Of a DNA stretch of 64,000 nt, positions 1 to 12,247 are shown in pieces; the stretch's first letter is position 1; every line of letters starts with the position of its first letter. Source of the stretch: Ananas comosus (lineage: Eukaryota > Streptophyta > Magnoliopsida > Poales > Bromeliaceae); contig NC_033635.1 of the NCBI RefSeq assembly GCF_001540865.1, forward strand, positions 1,574,916 to 1,638,915. Reading direction: 5' to 3'. The notes beneath the pieces are model-generated. The model saw nothing but the letters and a program-made list of their open reading frames with translations. It had not been told where the DNA came from and did not search any database. Both the position numbers and the translations under genes were made by a program.

Positions 1-179
1 AACACAAGCAAGTTTTATAGTTTGTAAGAATATCGCTTTTAGCTCTTTATTAAGCCCACCGGCTTGAGCGAGCGCAGCAACTTGATGTACATATATATCA
101 ATGCCGTTTGGTTCGATATAATTATAAATAGTTTAGTTAAAAATATAGATAGTTAAAAATGCCGCATTATAATTATATA

Positions 180-730
180 GAGTAGGTCGTACGTGTATGC
201 TATTAGAAGCACGGAGGCCTCCGCGCTCCTAAGCCGTTTTCGATGATGAAACTTGCGAATTGACGATTGCTTCCGTTAGATTTGATCTAACGTATTTGAA
301 GTATTTAAAAAATAAATTTTGTGATTTTTCGATATCATTTATTTAGTGATCGAAAAAGTTCAAAATCAATAATTTTTAATGATTGCTATATATCGTTTGC
401 AAGTTTAATGGTGTAGAAGTATTCAAATGAAATAAAAATTTGATAGAAAATTCTTTATACTATTTACTGCATGCAAGATCAATATCTCTGATTAAAAATT
501 TTAGTGCTATATCACCACTTTTTATGAGATTTTTATTTTCTGCCGTTGATTTTGAACCCTTTCGATCACTAGGTAAATAATATCGAAAAATTGCAAAATT
601 TATTTTCTAGGTACTTCAATGCACTAGATCAAGTCTAACGGAGCTGATCGTCAATTCGTAAGCTCCATCATCGAAAACGGCTTAGGAGCATGGAGGCCTC
701 CGTGCTCCTAATAGCATACAAGACCTACTC
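180..730. mobile_element. Foldback-type MITE (Mutator-like), 551 bp
   Basis: The two halves are long imperfect inverted copies of each other. GAGTAGGTC begins the left end and its complement ends the right, and similarity runs more than 200 bp inward (for example GGAGGCCTCC and CCTAAGCCGTTTTCGATGAT in both arms). A 10-bp direct repeat TAATTATATA flanks it (170-179 and 731-740), consistent with the 9-11 bp duplications made by Mutator-like transposases. There is no coding capacity. The TATGCTATTA...AGCAC motif just inside the ends recurs in the MITE at 34954-35183. Confidence 0.82.
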
Positions 731-740
731 TAATTATATA

Positions 741-2426
741 TATCCTGTTTGATTGGATACAGTAGAAAGTGCTGCCGGTATGTATAAATATTTTATTTGA
801 TTGCGTGCGATTGGGAAGTTTATTTATTAAATTTTATTATTTAATATATGAGCTGGTATAATTACCCCTTATAAGAAAAGAAAAACAAATCATTTGAAAA
901 AAATATTAGAAATGTAACCTTACTTCTGTTTAAAATTACTTTATTCAAATACTGTAGTTACAACTTACAACTACGTACAGTCAATTTGGAGGTAATTTCC
1001 AATTACTGTAATTGAATCTTCTCATGTAGCTGCAACTGCAATAATTGAATTCAAATGCATCAAAATAAACGTTGAATTTGGACCTGTATGCAGTTACGAC
1101 TATAATACAGTTATAATTACGTATAACCAAACAATTCCTTAGGGTGGCCAAGCTGACCCTTTTGATATTTACTGAAAAAATACCTTGTATTCAACTACTT
1201 TGTCACAACTTAGGTCGTTTTATTTTGTAAATTATAGAAAATCTAAGCTTATGCAGTTGGAAATAGTGTTGGAATGTGATTGATCGTGAGATGTACGTGC
1301 GCTTAAATTGGATGGTTTTTATGCATGGATGGGAATTTAGCACGTTGTTGGAGAGTTTATGAGTCAAAAATTGGTAGCTATATATATTCAAAGTTGTGAA
1401 GCAGTTGCCGGGATTGAATCAAATTTGAATTTTATTTCAAGCTAGGCCATGGCACCCATCAGAGTGAATTGATTTCGCATTTCTTGACCCCACAAGAGTA
1501 ATTAGATTTGTTTTTTTTTTTCTTTTCTTTTTCGGCGATTCTCTTTGTTCGTTAATAGCTTTTTTGTCATGATTCCGAGCCCAACCATTGCAAATAGACC
1601 AGAAGTTGGTTTTGTATTTTCTTATTAATTAATGACCGTGAGTCACAAAATATTTGGTAGGCTAGCTATAGTCCAATTATTATCTGGGCAGAGTCATTTG
1701 AAGAAGCACCAACAACTTGTTGTTACTGGTTCCAGTATCATGGATTTCAATAAAAGTTGGCACTTTGGAATCATGTTAGATCATCTACTAAACCATATGT
1801 TAGTGATTAAGAATAATACAATGTGTAATAATGCTCGAGTAAGTCATAAATTTTCAAGCTTTTAATCAATTATTGAGTTGACATACCTCTAAATTATTAG
1901 CATATAATGTAGAATATTCTGCGCGCCGTCTAAATATTCTGCAAATTAAACAAACATCTAAGTGAAAACTAGTTCGATCTCTAACAAGATATAATTTAAC
2001 AAATTAAGCATCTTGAGTTCGAACCCTTATAGATTCATCTGTTATTTATCATATTTATAGTTCTCGCATCTTGGATGTGCTAAAATATATCGAGAACTGA
2101 ATGTGTGCAAGGAATATATAGCACTGTTCTCGAATAGTTTAAACTGGGAGAACAAATGATACGCAGTTGCTTCACAACTTACAGGTTATTAATTTATAAG
2201 ATGCCATTGCATGACAATTAATCATTTGGTGAAATAGTCAATGGATGGAGAATTTATCTAGACCATGAGAAATGGATGGTCAAGAAGTTGTAGGTTTAGC
2301 CTCAGGAAATAGGAAATAGGAAATAGGGACTTGTTTATCCGCAAAGTTTAATCGTGTGTCGAACCCAGCCCACTATTTTAACTTATCCTCCATTAATATA
2401 ACTTGGTCTCCTCCAATTCTTTAATC

Positions 2427-2449
<23 letters not shown>
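741..2449. other. AT-rich spacer, no gene recognised
   Basis: Only short open frames without recognisable similarity occur. A region around 745-1140 may be another inverted-repeat element: TGTTTGATTGG near its left edge faces CCAAACAATTCC near its right. The ends are too diverged to delimit. A short TTC run precedes the SINE at 2450. Confidence 0.5.
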
Positions 2450-2459
<10 letters not shown>

Positions 2460-2600
2460 AGAGATAGGTAGCACGCTACCCGCCTCGTTTATTTCATTTA
2501 GAAATAAACTTAGTTGGAAATGTGAATCAACTAGGATTCGAATTTGGGTCTCGGGTACCAACCACCAAGCCCTTTGCCACTTGTTCTAGGGACGGTCGTT
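2450..2600 (-). mobile_element. tRNA-derived SINE, copy 1
   Basis: Read on the minus strand it starts ACGACCGTCCCTAG. It then shows a box-A-like stretch (CTAGAACAAGTGGC) and a box-B-like stretch (AATTCGAATCC), followed by a body GTTGATTCACATTTCCAACT. It ends GAGGCGGGTAGCGTGCTACC-TATCTCTC plus an A-tail, seen as the T-run from 2450. At least six other copies of this family occur here, at 11235, 22587, 29298, 32230, 53076 and 61990. Confidence 0.85.
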
Positions 2601-4427
2601 GCCGTTCTGGATTTATGTTGTGACGCATCGCTATATTTTGATGTGTTTCTTTGTTTTATGCCATTCTTTGTTTTCTACCACATGGTGTGTATTTAATGAA
2701 TGATTTACTGTGATTGCATAGAATTCTAAATAACCACCACAAAAAAAAACATAATTGAGTGACTTGTAAGAAAATATTCATTAAAATTAATAAATATTTG
2801 GGTAGAATTTTAAGTCTATACAGCAAACTATTAATAACGTCAACATCAATCGTAACCAATTAAAATTTTACATGCCAAACAATCAATACCAAAATAATAA
2901 AGTACTCAGAATTGATTAAAAGAGTGATGGTATAAAGCTCGCAGAGTATTTTAATCTGGGACTCGTGTGTCGTTTACATAGTTGAAAATTTGTGATAAAA
3001 TCTATAAAATCACTCTATCGAAAATGTATTGAATCACAATTTTAACTTAGCATTCTTTGTGGAGAAACTAGCATACATATTAGCTTCTTAAAATTTTTGT
3101 AATAATATTAAGCCTTTTTAATTTCTCAACATACAAAGTTATGTCACGATAAATGAGGTAAACACTATTTTTTTTTTTTTTTGAAAAAAAGGTAAACACT
3201 ATTTATTAGGTAGGAAAAATAAATGAGTTAGAACACCAAATTGGGCCATTGGGCCATATGTAATTATGTAAATTGCATAATGTAGCGAAACGAGCATGTG
3301 CGGTGGTCCCCACCAAAAATTTTATACGCTCCTTCGATTGCGCTTGGGGCACTTGAGAGGACGCCCCTACCGGTCGATTATGCGCCGCAATCGTGCCGTT
3401 CCTTTTCGGTTGCTCCATGCGGACGCCGTACAACCAAAGACTAGTTATTAAATAAATATAAATATTTTATCATTTTGCGTACAGTTGCACAAAGCCACAA
3501 CCTATGGGAAGCCTCAATTTTCTTTTCCCTTTTTTTAAAAAATATTCAATCGAGCCCCTTGTAATGTCCATAATAATAGTAATTTCATTTTTTTTTTTTA
3601 ATTACACTTTCATCCTTTTGAAATATACTTGTGGTGAATTAATAAAGTATGACACTAAATTCTTTATCATTTAGGTTAGAAATAATCGATTATAATTTGA
3701 TGATTTGAATAAGCAGATAAAAAATTTTTCTCGGGCCGAGAGAGGACGGGATATTACTGTTTGGTTATTTACAATTTCGAGAAAAATCGGATGTGAATTA
3801 GTACACTTTTATGCTAATAACATTATTTTTTAAAAGAATACTTCTATCAGGATTGTAGCATATTCCAAAAGGAGAATAATCTTATTAACCTACCTCATAT
3901 ATTACCTTCCTTAAAAAAAGAATTACAAGAATATAATAATACCTCACTTAAGGCAAAATTTCTTTGTGTAGTTCGTTCTTTTTTGGAATCTAATTAAAAG
4001 AAAATAACACCTAAATTATTGGTGTATATGCTGACTTTTTTCCAAATAAAACTTCAACAAGTGCATCTCCTTCCCTACATAAACCTTGGTACATAAATCC
4101 CACCTGTACCACTAAATAACCAACCAAATAATTAAGGAATACTATAGAAGTAAAATATGGGGAAAACATTACAAATTTACTTTAGGTAAATTATTAATTA
4201 ATTCTCAAGTGACATAGCAGCATACCCAATACATTTTCACATTTGACCCAGAGGTTACGGAAAGTCAAATTAGGTCCCCAAGGACATGAGTACTTTTCAC
4301 ATTATTACAAAGCTTTTTCCATAGATGAGGTAGTATTTGCCCCTACAATCGATAATTATCATATTTAAAAGGTCACATAGAACGACCTTTATGATGAGTA
4401 ACAACCACGAGAACATCCCAAAAGTAA
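2601..4427. other. AT-rich spacer, no gene recognised
   Basis: The stretch is AT-rich with poly-T and poly-A runs. A more GC-rich patch at 3280-3430 carries a 75-codon antisense open frame that I do not recognise. I see no splice-consistent coding region and no RNA gene. Confidence 0.5.
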
Positions 4428-4863
4428 AGACTTTTTTTTTTTTTGCATTTGCTCCTTTCAAAATATTTTTTTTATAAATAGTCTCATCAAATTTATAATT
4501 ATAAATTTGGTCTAATTTTTGCTACGTAGGCGCCACATCAGGGACATGATGTTAAGTTGAACACTGTGAATGGTTCACCGTATTTTATACGTATATTTTC
4601 CTCTTTCTTCCTATTCAATATTTATATTTTTTCGTAATACAATACATATATATTATATTTTTTTCAAACACGGTGAATCATTCACCGTGTCTAAACACGG
4701 TGAATGGTTCACCGTATTCAACTTAACAAACTGGTTCCAGCCCCGCTGACGTAGCACTGACGTGACACCTGCGTGGCAGGAGTAGGGTCATTTTTATAAA
4801 TATAAATTTGATGAAACTATTTTTAAAATAAATTTTTAAGGGGGCCAGATGCAAAAAAATGCC
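4428..4863. mobile_element. MITE with internal ACGGTGAAT palindromes
   Basis: The ends form an inverted repeat. The right end read in reverse, GGGCATTTTTTTGCATCTGG, pairs with TTTTTTTTGCATTTGCTCC at the left. The next 60 bp or so also match: ATAGTCTCATCAAATTTATA faces ATAGTTTCATCAAATTTATA. The core holds three near-palindromes built on ACGGTGAAT/ATTCACCGT (4562-4581, 4668-4690, 4695-4715); the middle one has perfect 11-bp arms. Target duplication could not be resolved because of flanking T/A runs. No coding frame. Confidence 0.72.
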
Positions 4864-7800
4864 CAAAAAAATTAGGCACATATAAAGCATTGCAAAGATC
4901 ACGAGCTACTATTTTCAACCATTCACACATGGTTCCAATTTAATTGCCCAGATTATGGTCACAACTCCCAATTAATTTTATAATATATAGCTATTATACT
5001 AATTGAGGAGATATATCCCAACTGTAAAAACCAATGCAAATGAAGGGAAAAGTTTTTTAGCGGTAGTTCTCCAATGGCGCCTGGTTGATGTACCTTCGAT
5101 TTATTTTTATGTGTTAATTTTGTTTCTATTTAAGAATTATAATACTTTTTTGTAGAGTTTGAAAATTTCTTCTCGAGTTTTAGTATTTAAAAACACTTAA
5201 AATTCCTGGATGAGGGCAAAATTAATATGTGTAGGGGAGCTTTCCACTTAAGTTTTGTCCCTAATTACGGGCAATAATTCTCAATTTTATTACAGGCAAT
5301 AATTTTAGTCAAGAAAGAGACAGGGTTTAATTACAGGCAATAATTCTCAATTTAATTATTACATTTTAGTCAAGAAAGAGACAGGGTTTAAATTATTTTA
5401 TAGGCAAATAATTAATGGGCGTGCAAAATAATGGTTCTAGATTAATAATTAAGACTCCAACCCCGTTTTAAAAACTGCTCAGGTAATCTCTACAGTAACT
5501 ATATGATAAAATTAAAATGAAACATATACAATTCCTTTTTGATGGAGAGATATTCACTACACGTTATACAACTAAAAGGTTTCAGTTTTTAAAATGACAT
5601 GCCTAATGTTATTATCTTACCGAAATCGCAATATCATATTGTTGCCATATGATGTGTCTACATTGGCATGTTCAAATTCAACTCAATCCATATAAGATGT
5701 GCATTGGGCTTTGTCCTAATAAGTTAAGAATAAAAATGGATTATATATTTCTTATTAATTAAAAAATATATCTCATAATGAATATCTATTATATCTTAAT
5801 AAATATCCTAATTTTAATTTCTATATGAGATTCAGAGTATTTTAAGAGATTCCATAATCTACAAACACAATCTTTTTCTCTCGAATTTTGTATCTAAAAG
5901 AATTTTCGAGAACGTACAAGAAAAAGAAATAGAGACTTCTTCCTCTCTCTCTTCTTTCTCTTCTTTCTCTCCGATCCGCACGAGAGAAGACGAGCTACGT
6001 AGAAGAACCAAAATTTACGTAGAAGATACAGAATTATTGAGAAGGACAATTCACGAAGGCTAGTAAAGTAAGCAGTCCGGTCTAATTTTCGATTTCTCAA
6101 TACATTGGCTATTCAGTTTGTAAGTTTTCGCTGTCCTCTTATTTTAATACATATGAAAATATTCGATTGCAACATGATTTTCCTTCTAAGGGACACGCAC
6201 ATGTGTAGTCATAAAATTACTAACTTGGTTTTATTTTGTAATGAGTGCCAGTGAAATTTAACAATACTCTAACCATAGCATCTACAAATATATATAAATC
6301 AAGCGTTCACATAGAATTTTGATATATGAGACTAAAAATCACCGTTATCAGTTAGTCCATCGATTCAAACTCTAAAGCAAGGATAAGGATCCGGCCAATA
6401 GATCGCATAAAATATCTTTTTGTCTCTCTCCCTCTCCCACCTGAAAAACAAGTGTGTGATAATACGAAGGTGATCGAGTAAATCGAACTCCACAAACAAA
6501 AGTAAAAGAATATATGGAGGATCAAATTTTTTGGAGACAAAGTCACTGTCTCAAGGCACATGGAAACCTGATTGTGTGTCGTACGGAAAAAATAGTTTTG
6601 GATTATATCATCGTGGCATGCATTGATATGGAGGGGTCCCAGATATGCGTGGTGAAATATATACATATGTGTATGTATTTTTTATTGGACCCATATGTGA
6701 GTTGTTCTTTGTAGCAGTAATAGCATATGTCACTCACATATGACAATTCGTTGCTTAAAAAAAAGTCTCCACAAGTACATGATATGCCCCTTTCTCCTAC
6801 TCCACGTGCATGGGCTCCACACCATTTACTATCTGATTTTCGTGTAGATATATACCCACCACGAAGGGCTCTTGAATGGTCCTTGTAACTTGCAAAATTG
6901 AAAAAACAAAAAAAAATATTTTTACATCATTAACAAAGGATATAAACTTATTTTGTTGGTGCATTCTCTATTGGGGTCAGATTTTATTTAATGAGATATT
7001 GATTTTAAGAGGATATATAAGAATTCTTTTCGAATGTGTATGTATCGACGAAGGAATCCTTATTAGAGTTCATGTGATATACTTAACCAGATTTAATGCA
7101 TATGATGTAAATTTTTTTCTTTGTTTTCAAAAAGGAGCATTAATTGTTAATATCGCCATCCAATTTCAATAATTTTGATTTATTATGGAAGTGTACACCT
7201 TATTCAAATCTAATTTTTTTTATTTTATATTTGCACTTTTGGAAAATCCCCTACCAATCTTATACGTAATAAATTACATAACAAGGTGATTGAGTACCTT
7301 TTCTTATAATATATGAGAATATATTTTGTTAATTACGTGGAGTATACTCCAAAGACAAGCTAATTTAGACACGGCATAGCAATTTTCGCTTTGTAGTTCG
7401 CAGTTAACAACTCCATCACAACTGAGAACCATTTTTTAGAACTTTTAAATTAACTTGGTCTTTCGTGGTAGAGGTAACATAAAAAAATAATAATAATTTA
7501 ATTTAAAAAAGCTTCACATCAACCAAACTTGTAAAAGAAAACTTGAAATTTATACTGATATATGACATTCGACCTATTGATAGAGGTTTGTTGCCGTAAT
7601 ACTGATTTCGATATCAACAAATATGTTAAACGAGTTTAGTTACTGTTTACTTACTAAATTTAATCAAATTTAGTAGTCCGGATACGATTGCGATTTGAGT
7701 ACTTGTTCGCGTCCTCCAAATGTGTTGTTAGAATAAAACAATGACCTTTCAAAATATTATTATCTTTGTAGATGGTTAATATTAAGTCTATATAAGATGG

Positions 7801-8303
7801 AGAGATTTGAATTAGGTTTATCATTAGTCCAAAATGCTGAAACTAAATAAAAGATTCTTTCATGAAAGATTCAAATAATTTTTGTATATATAAATATGCA
7901 AATTTTTAACTAATTTTATGTTTATAAATTTAGTAAAAAATTTTGTATATATTTTGAATTTTATGTTTGTAATGTTGAAATTTTATTAAAAACTAAGATT
8001 ATACTTTCCGATTCTTGATTGTGTTTCGTTCTCATTCACGATCTGTAAAAAGACGGGACGTTTCGAGTCTAATTCTTTTATTTATATATAACTTGATGTA
8101 AGAATGTTAAATCACGTCCGACCATCAAAGATGTGTCCAGATACATTCTAACCGTTAGATCTACCGTATCTTTATTGATCGACTTGAATAGATCGATTGT
8201 ATCTTTATAAATCGTCTTGAAAAAATCACGTGGGTCACATCCAACATATAAATTTCATCACATTTTGGGTCGATGTTAAGCATTTATTTATGTGTTTATT
8301 TAA
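4864..8303. other. AT-rich spacer with a local duplication, no gene recognised
   Basis: A 27-bp segment containing GTCAAGAAAGAGACAGGG is repeated at 5303-5329 and 5364-5390. The short motif TTACAGGCAATAATT recurs beside it. 5620-6100 has a slightly different texture (CTCTTTCTC-rich) that might be an old LTR remnant, but no terminal repeats or coding were found. Open frames up to about 100 codons at 6352-7172 lack recognisable features. Confidence 0.45.
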
Positions 8304-8656
8304 GGAAAAACTTCAAAACCCCCCTTATGGTTTCGCAGTGTCTTACTTTGCCCATCTGTGGTTTCAAATGTATCAAATTGCCCTCCTATGGTTTCGTTTT
8401 TAGTTTTTTGATAGTTTTTTCGCTAATATTTTATTAAATTATATACAAAAAACTTCAGATACCCATCTAGATTTATCAAATATTTATTTTAGTACCCTTC
8501 AATTTTAACTTTATCACTGATTTAAGAAAAAAAATAATAAAATTGATAAGAAAAAGAGAAAAAAAAAACTACAGGAAAACAAATTGATACATTTTAAACC
8601 ACAGGGGAGAAAAGTGAGAAACTACGAAATCACATAAGGATTTTTAAAGTTTTTCC
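8304..8656. mobile_element. Mutator-like MITE, 353 bp
   Basis: The terminal inverted repeat begins GGAAAAACTT at both ends and extends about 80 bp, with TTATGGTTTCGCAGT on the left against TTATGTGATTTCGTAGT on the right. A perfect 9-bp direct repeat TTTATTTAA flanks the element (8295-8303 and 8657-8665). Nine-bp duplications are the signature of Mutator-like transposition. There is no coding sequence, so it is a non-autonomous element. Confidence 0.85.
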
Positions 8657-8782
8657 TTTATTTAATCTCCATTGGTTACACCGGAAAATCGTACTTAGCC
8701 GGACCACAGCTATTATTTTCAGTGGCTCCACCACCGTTATGGTTAAAAATGACACCTTCTATATATACATGTATACATCGTC

Positions 8783-8828
8783 GTACGACACCGTGCCCTC
8801 GCGGAGTACGACACCGTGCCCTCGCGGA
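8783..8828. repeat. 23-bp tandem duplication, GC-rich
   Basis: Two exact head-to-tail copies of a 23-bp unit containing GTACGACACCGTGCCCTCGC. A GGTGGGCACGGTACCCACC palindrome-like stretch follows. It stands out from the AT-rich surroundings. No open frame supports a coding role. Confidence 0.8.
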
Positions 8829-11234
8829 GCCAAAAATTTGGTGGGCACGGTACCCACCTTCTATAATTTTCATTTTTTGGTTTTCTTTAGGAATTGATAT
8901 GTTGGTATAGTATACTTCACAACTTTTTCATTTCTCTTATTTTTTTTTTATGATAGTATAGGAATTTGTCGAGTTAGTCGCTTGCAAAATTGTACGATTT
9001 TTAAAGTACAATCATTATTTCTTATGATTTAACATGATATTAGAATAAAAGATTCCGAGTTCGAATTGTGTCAGACTCCTAATATTATTATTTTTTGTTT
9101 AATTTAAACTCACGTCGTGAGGGTATAAAAAATTTCGAACACAAACGTAAAGAAGAGGAGAAGTGTTAAATACAAAAGTATTTAGATAGCGTTAATTATT
9201 TTGTTGAGAAATGAATTTATCAAGAACCATAATTAACAAGTAAAACGCTACTTGTATGTTGTGATCATTTTGTTTAGAAATAAATTTATCAAGAACTGTA
9301 AAATAATTATGTTTCGAATTTATTAAGATCGTAAATATTAACTATCAAATATTTACCCGACTGTGCTAGATCAATATGCTGAGCTAAGAATGCAAGCAAA
9401 GAGATTTTCATTCCACCAAAATATACATATAAAAAAGAAAAAAGAAAAAAGAAAAAAGAAAAAGAAAACGCAATGGAGACGGCGCGTGCGTGCCGAGCGA
9501 CTTCAAAGTTCAAAGCCGTATCTTACTGACCATTTAGCAGCCGCCCCAAGACGCAGAACTTGCACTTGGAAAACTGCATAGCTACCCCCTCAACCACAAG
9601 ATATTTGGAAGTTGGCCCCTTTACTTTTTCTAATTGATACTTTCTTAACTTTAAATCTTTCAAATTAAAATCATTCGTAGTCAGATTAGTTGGAAATTTT
9701 ATCTGATTTGATGCTTCTATAGCCAGTAGCTATTAATTATTTTCATTTTCGTTTACTATAAAGCAATTGCAACTGTTAACATATTTTTAAAATTTTTTAA
9801 TTAAGTTGGCTTAAGTTATTTAACTCTTTTTAGTTAAAAACAGTGTTAATGGAATTAAAGAGGGTTCATGTCAAACTGACCTGTAGTTGATTGATGTGGC
9901 CTCTCCATACAATTTTATCTTAACTTAAAAATTCCAAAGTTGAGTGCAATAATAAAACCCTAACTTTTGGGGGTGCTCATAGAGCTGTGACTTGTGAGGC
10001 TCTGCACAAAGAAGGCCCCACCCATCTGAGAGAGTGAGTTGGCATCTGATTCCAATCTCCACCCCACTGCAGAAATATGAAGAGATTCTGATTTTGCCTG
10101 CCCAGATCATGTGGTTTCTTCTCCAGTTAAAAAATGTATGAAAGTTTACTAGAATTTTAGCCATCCATTTTTTGGATTAGGTATTCATTTTTCTTCTGAA
10201 AAAAAAAAAATTGTTTAGTATTTCATCTTTTCAGCTCATCTTATTTAAATCATTTGATCTTCCATGATCGGGTTGATTAGAATATATATCTTATCAGCAA
10301 TTAGATAAATAGGTATTATTGAGGATCTAACTCGGGACAAACAATTCAAAAATATTACAATATTACAAACCTTGTTATATATTATTCGTCGTAAAATCTT
10401 AGAAAAAGGTCAAATTGCTGATAATAACATAGTCTTAAAAAAAATGCATAAATTACTCAGAACCAATTAACAATTTTTCAATTTGAGCTCTGATTGAATT
10501 AATTGAGGCTAATTAGTAACTTAAGTTAACAGTCAAAATGGATTAAATAGTTCAACTTTTAACTCATTTCGACTTTAAAAGTTCTTGAGTTTCAAAATAA
10601 ATTCAACTTAAATACTATCATTAGTGAGAATTTATAAATGCTCAGGGCCAATATATTATGAAAATATAATTACTGTAGTACTTTCTTTTTAATAAGACTA
10701 TCTATATTTTTTTATGTCCTCTGGCACCTTTCAAAAATTATTTGATACAGTGGACTACAATTAGTCCATCATAATATTTGCATTATTACTATTGTGTCCT
10801 TAATATATAAAAAAAAAAAAATTGGCATTTTATATTTTTTATGCATTTAGAATTTAAAATTCACACACTAGAAATAGCATAGAAATATTAAAAATTAACT
10901 TAAAATAATGTGGCATATTAAAATATCCCTTTAGCATTTCAAGTTATTTCAAATATATATTCCTAAAGTTAAATTCCATTAGTGAAATATTAAAGGCAAC
11001 TATTATTTTTTAAAAATTACTATTTTATCCTTTTAAATATATATCTTTTTATCGTTGCCTGTTTTTCTTATTTGTTTTTAATATATGGGTAAAAAAATAT
11101 TTTAATTTTTTTTTGTCTGTATTCACTTGTTTTTTCTTATTTGTCCTTTAGTTAAGAGTAAAAAAAGTATTTATAATTTTTAAAAAATTCAGATTTAATT
11201 TGAGATAACTTAACGATTATTAATGATGAGAGTA
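8829..11234. other. AT-rich spacer, no gene recognised
   Basis: Contains an AAAAAAG/AAAAAGA repeat run near 9430-9470 and many poly-A/T tracts. Open frames of 60-80 codons on both strands show no domain or splice context that I recognise. Confidence 0.5.
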
Positions 11235-11388
11235 TTTTTTTGAGAGAGAAAGGTAGCATGTTATCCGTTTCATTTATTTTTTTAAAAAATAACTTAGCTG
11301 GAAATGTGAATCAAATAGGATTCAAACTTGGGGCCTCGGGTACCAACTACCAAGCCTTTTTGTCACTTGCGCTAAGGACGGTCGGTGT
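11235..11388 (-). mobile_element. tRNA-derived SINE, copy 2
   Basis: Same family as the copy at 2450. On the minus strand it starts ACCGACCGTCCTTAGCGCAAGTG and ends in the GTAGC...CTCTCTC-A tail. A flanking direct repeat TGAGAGTATTTTT (about 11228-11240 and 11391-11403) is visible, overlapping the T-run as expected for target-primed insertion at an A-tail. Confidence 0.85.
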
Positions 11389-11534
11389 AGTGAGAGTATT
11401 TTTGAATGACGAAAACTTACACGAAAAGTATATTCGAAATAAAAAAATAAAAATAAATTAAATATTTTAGAAGAATTTAAAGGCATATTATTAGATATTA
11501 TTCATATTCTAGAATTATATTATTTTTTACATGA

Positions 11535-11785
11535 TTAGAGGGTAACAGGGCCCCAAAACGAATACTCTCCTGCATCCGCGTGTCTAGCGCGTTTGCCGCT
11601 TTTCCCCAGAGGCCACAGCAGTTGGCCGCTTATATCTGGGCCTCTTCCACCACGTTCTCCCACACCGNAAAAGGGATGGAAACAGCTTGTTTCCACCCTT
11701 AGATATAGTGTTTGGGGAACAAGGGAGGATAACCCCTTATCCTCAGTTCTCACCCTTGTTCCTCAACCAAACAAGGCGTAAAAAG
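11535..11785. repeat. GC-rich patch with hairpin, single N at 11668
   Basis: GTGTTTGGGGAACAAGGG (from about 11709) faces CCCTTGTTCCTCAACCAAAC (ending about 11775), giving an imperfect hairpin of the kind seen in small MITEs. The preceding GC-rich 130 bp contains an unresolved base at 11668. The whole patch may be a MITE fragment, but the outer boundary and target duplication are unclear. Confidence 0.45.
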
Positions 11786-12129
11786 GGACCACTATCATTG
11801 TAATCACAAATCTCTTTATCCTAACATCGAAAACCTAGCCTAATTTTACAATATTGACTTAAATACTTAAAAATATAGAATTAAAGATATTATTTTGTTG
11901 CAAATTAAGCATTACTTGTTATTATTATTATTATTATCATATTATATACATAATAATAAGTCGCCAATTAAGGAATCAAATCACATTTTCTCCTGCTTTC
12001 GATCCCAACCTTTTTAATTTCCCCTTTTAGTTATTTCTTTATATTTATTTTCGATTAGGAGACGCGTGACGTGCGACTGTTTCCCTATCAAAGTAGATCG
12101 CCTATTTGACACCCAGCTACGTTGGGGAC

Positions 12130-12211
12130 CAAACTCTGGAGAGCGTGGAGCTCAGGAAGAGGAAGAAGAAAACAACAATTACAACTCTCTCTCCTCCTCC
12201 TCCTCCTCTAC

Positions 12212-12247
<36 letters not shown>

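Noticed and set aside
745..1140. Possible PIF-type MITE next to the foldback element
   Set aside because: TGTTTGATTGG and CCAAACAATTCC face each other, but the matching is weak and no convincing TTA pair bounds them.
5620..6100. Possible solo LTR
   Set aside because: The composition suggests an old LTR, but I found no TG...CA pair with a 5-bp duplication, no primer-binding site and no coding remains.
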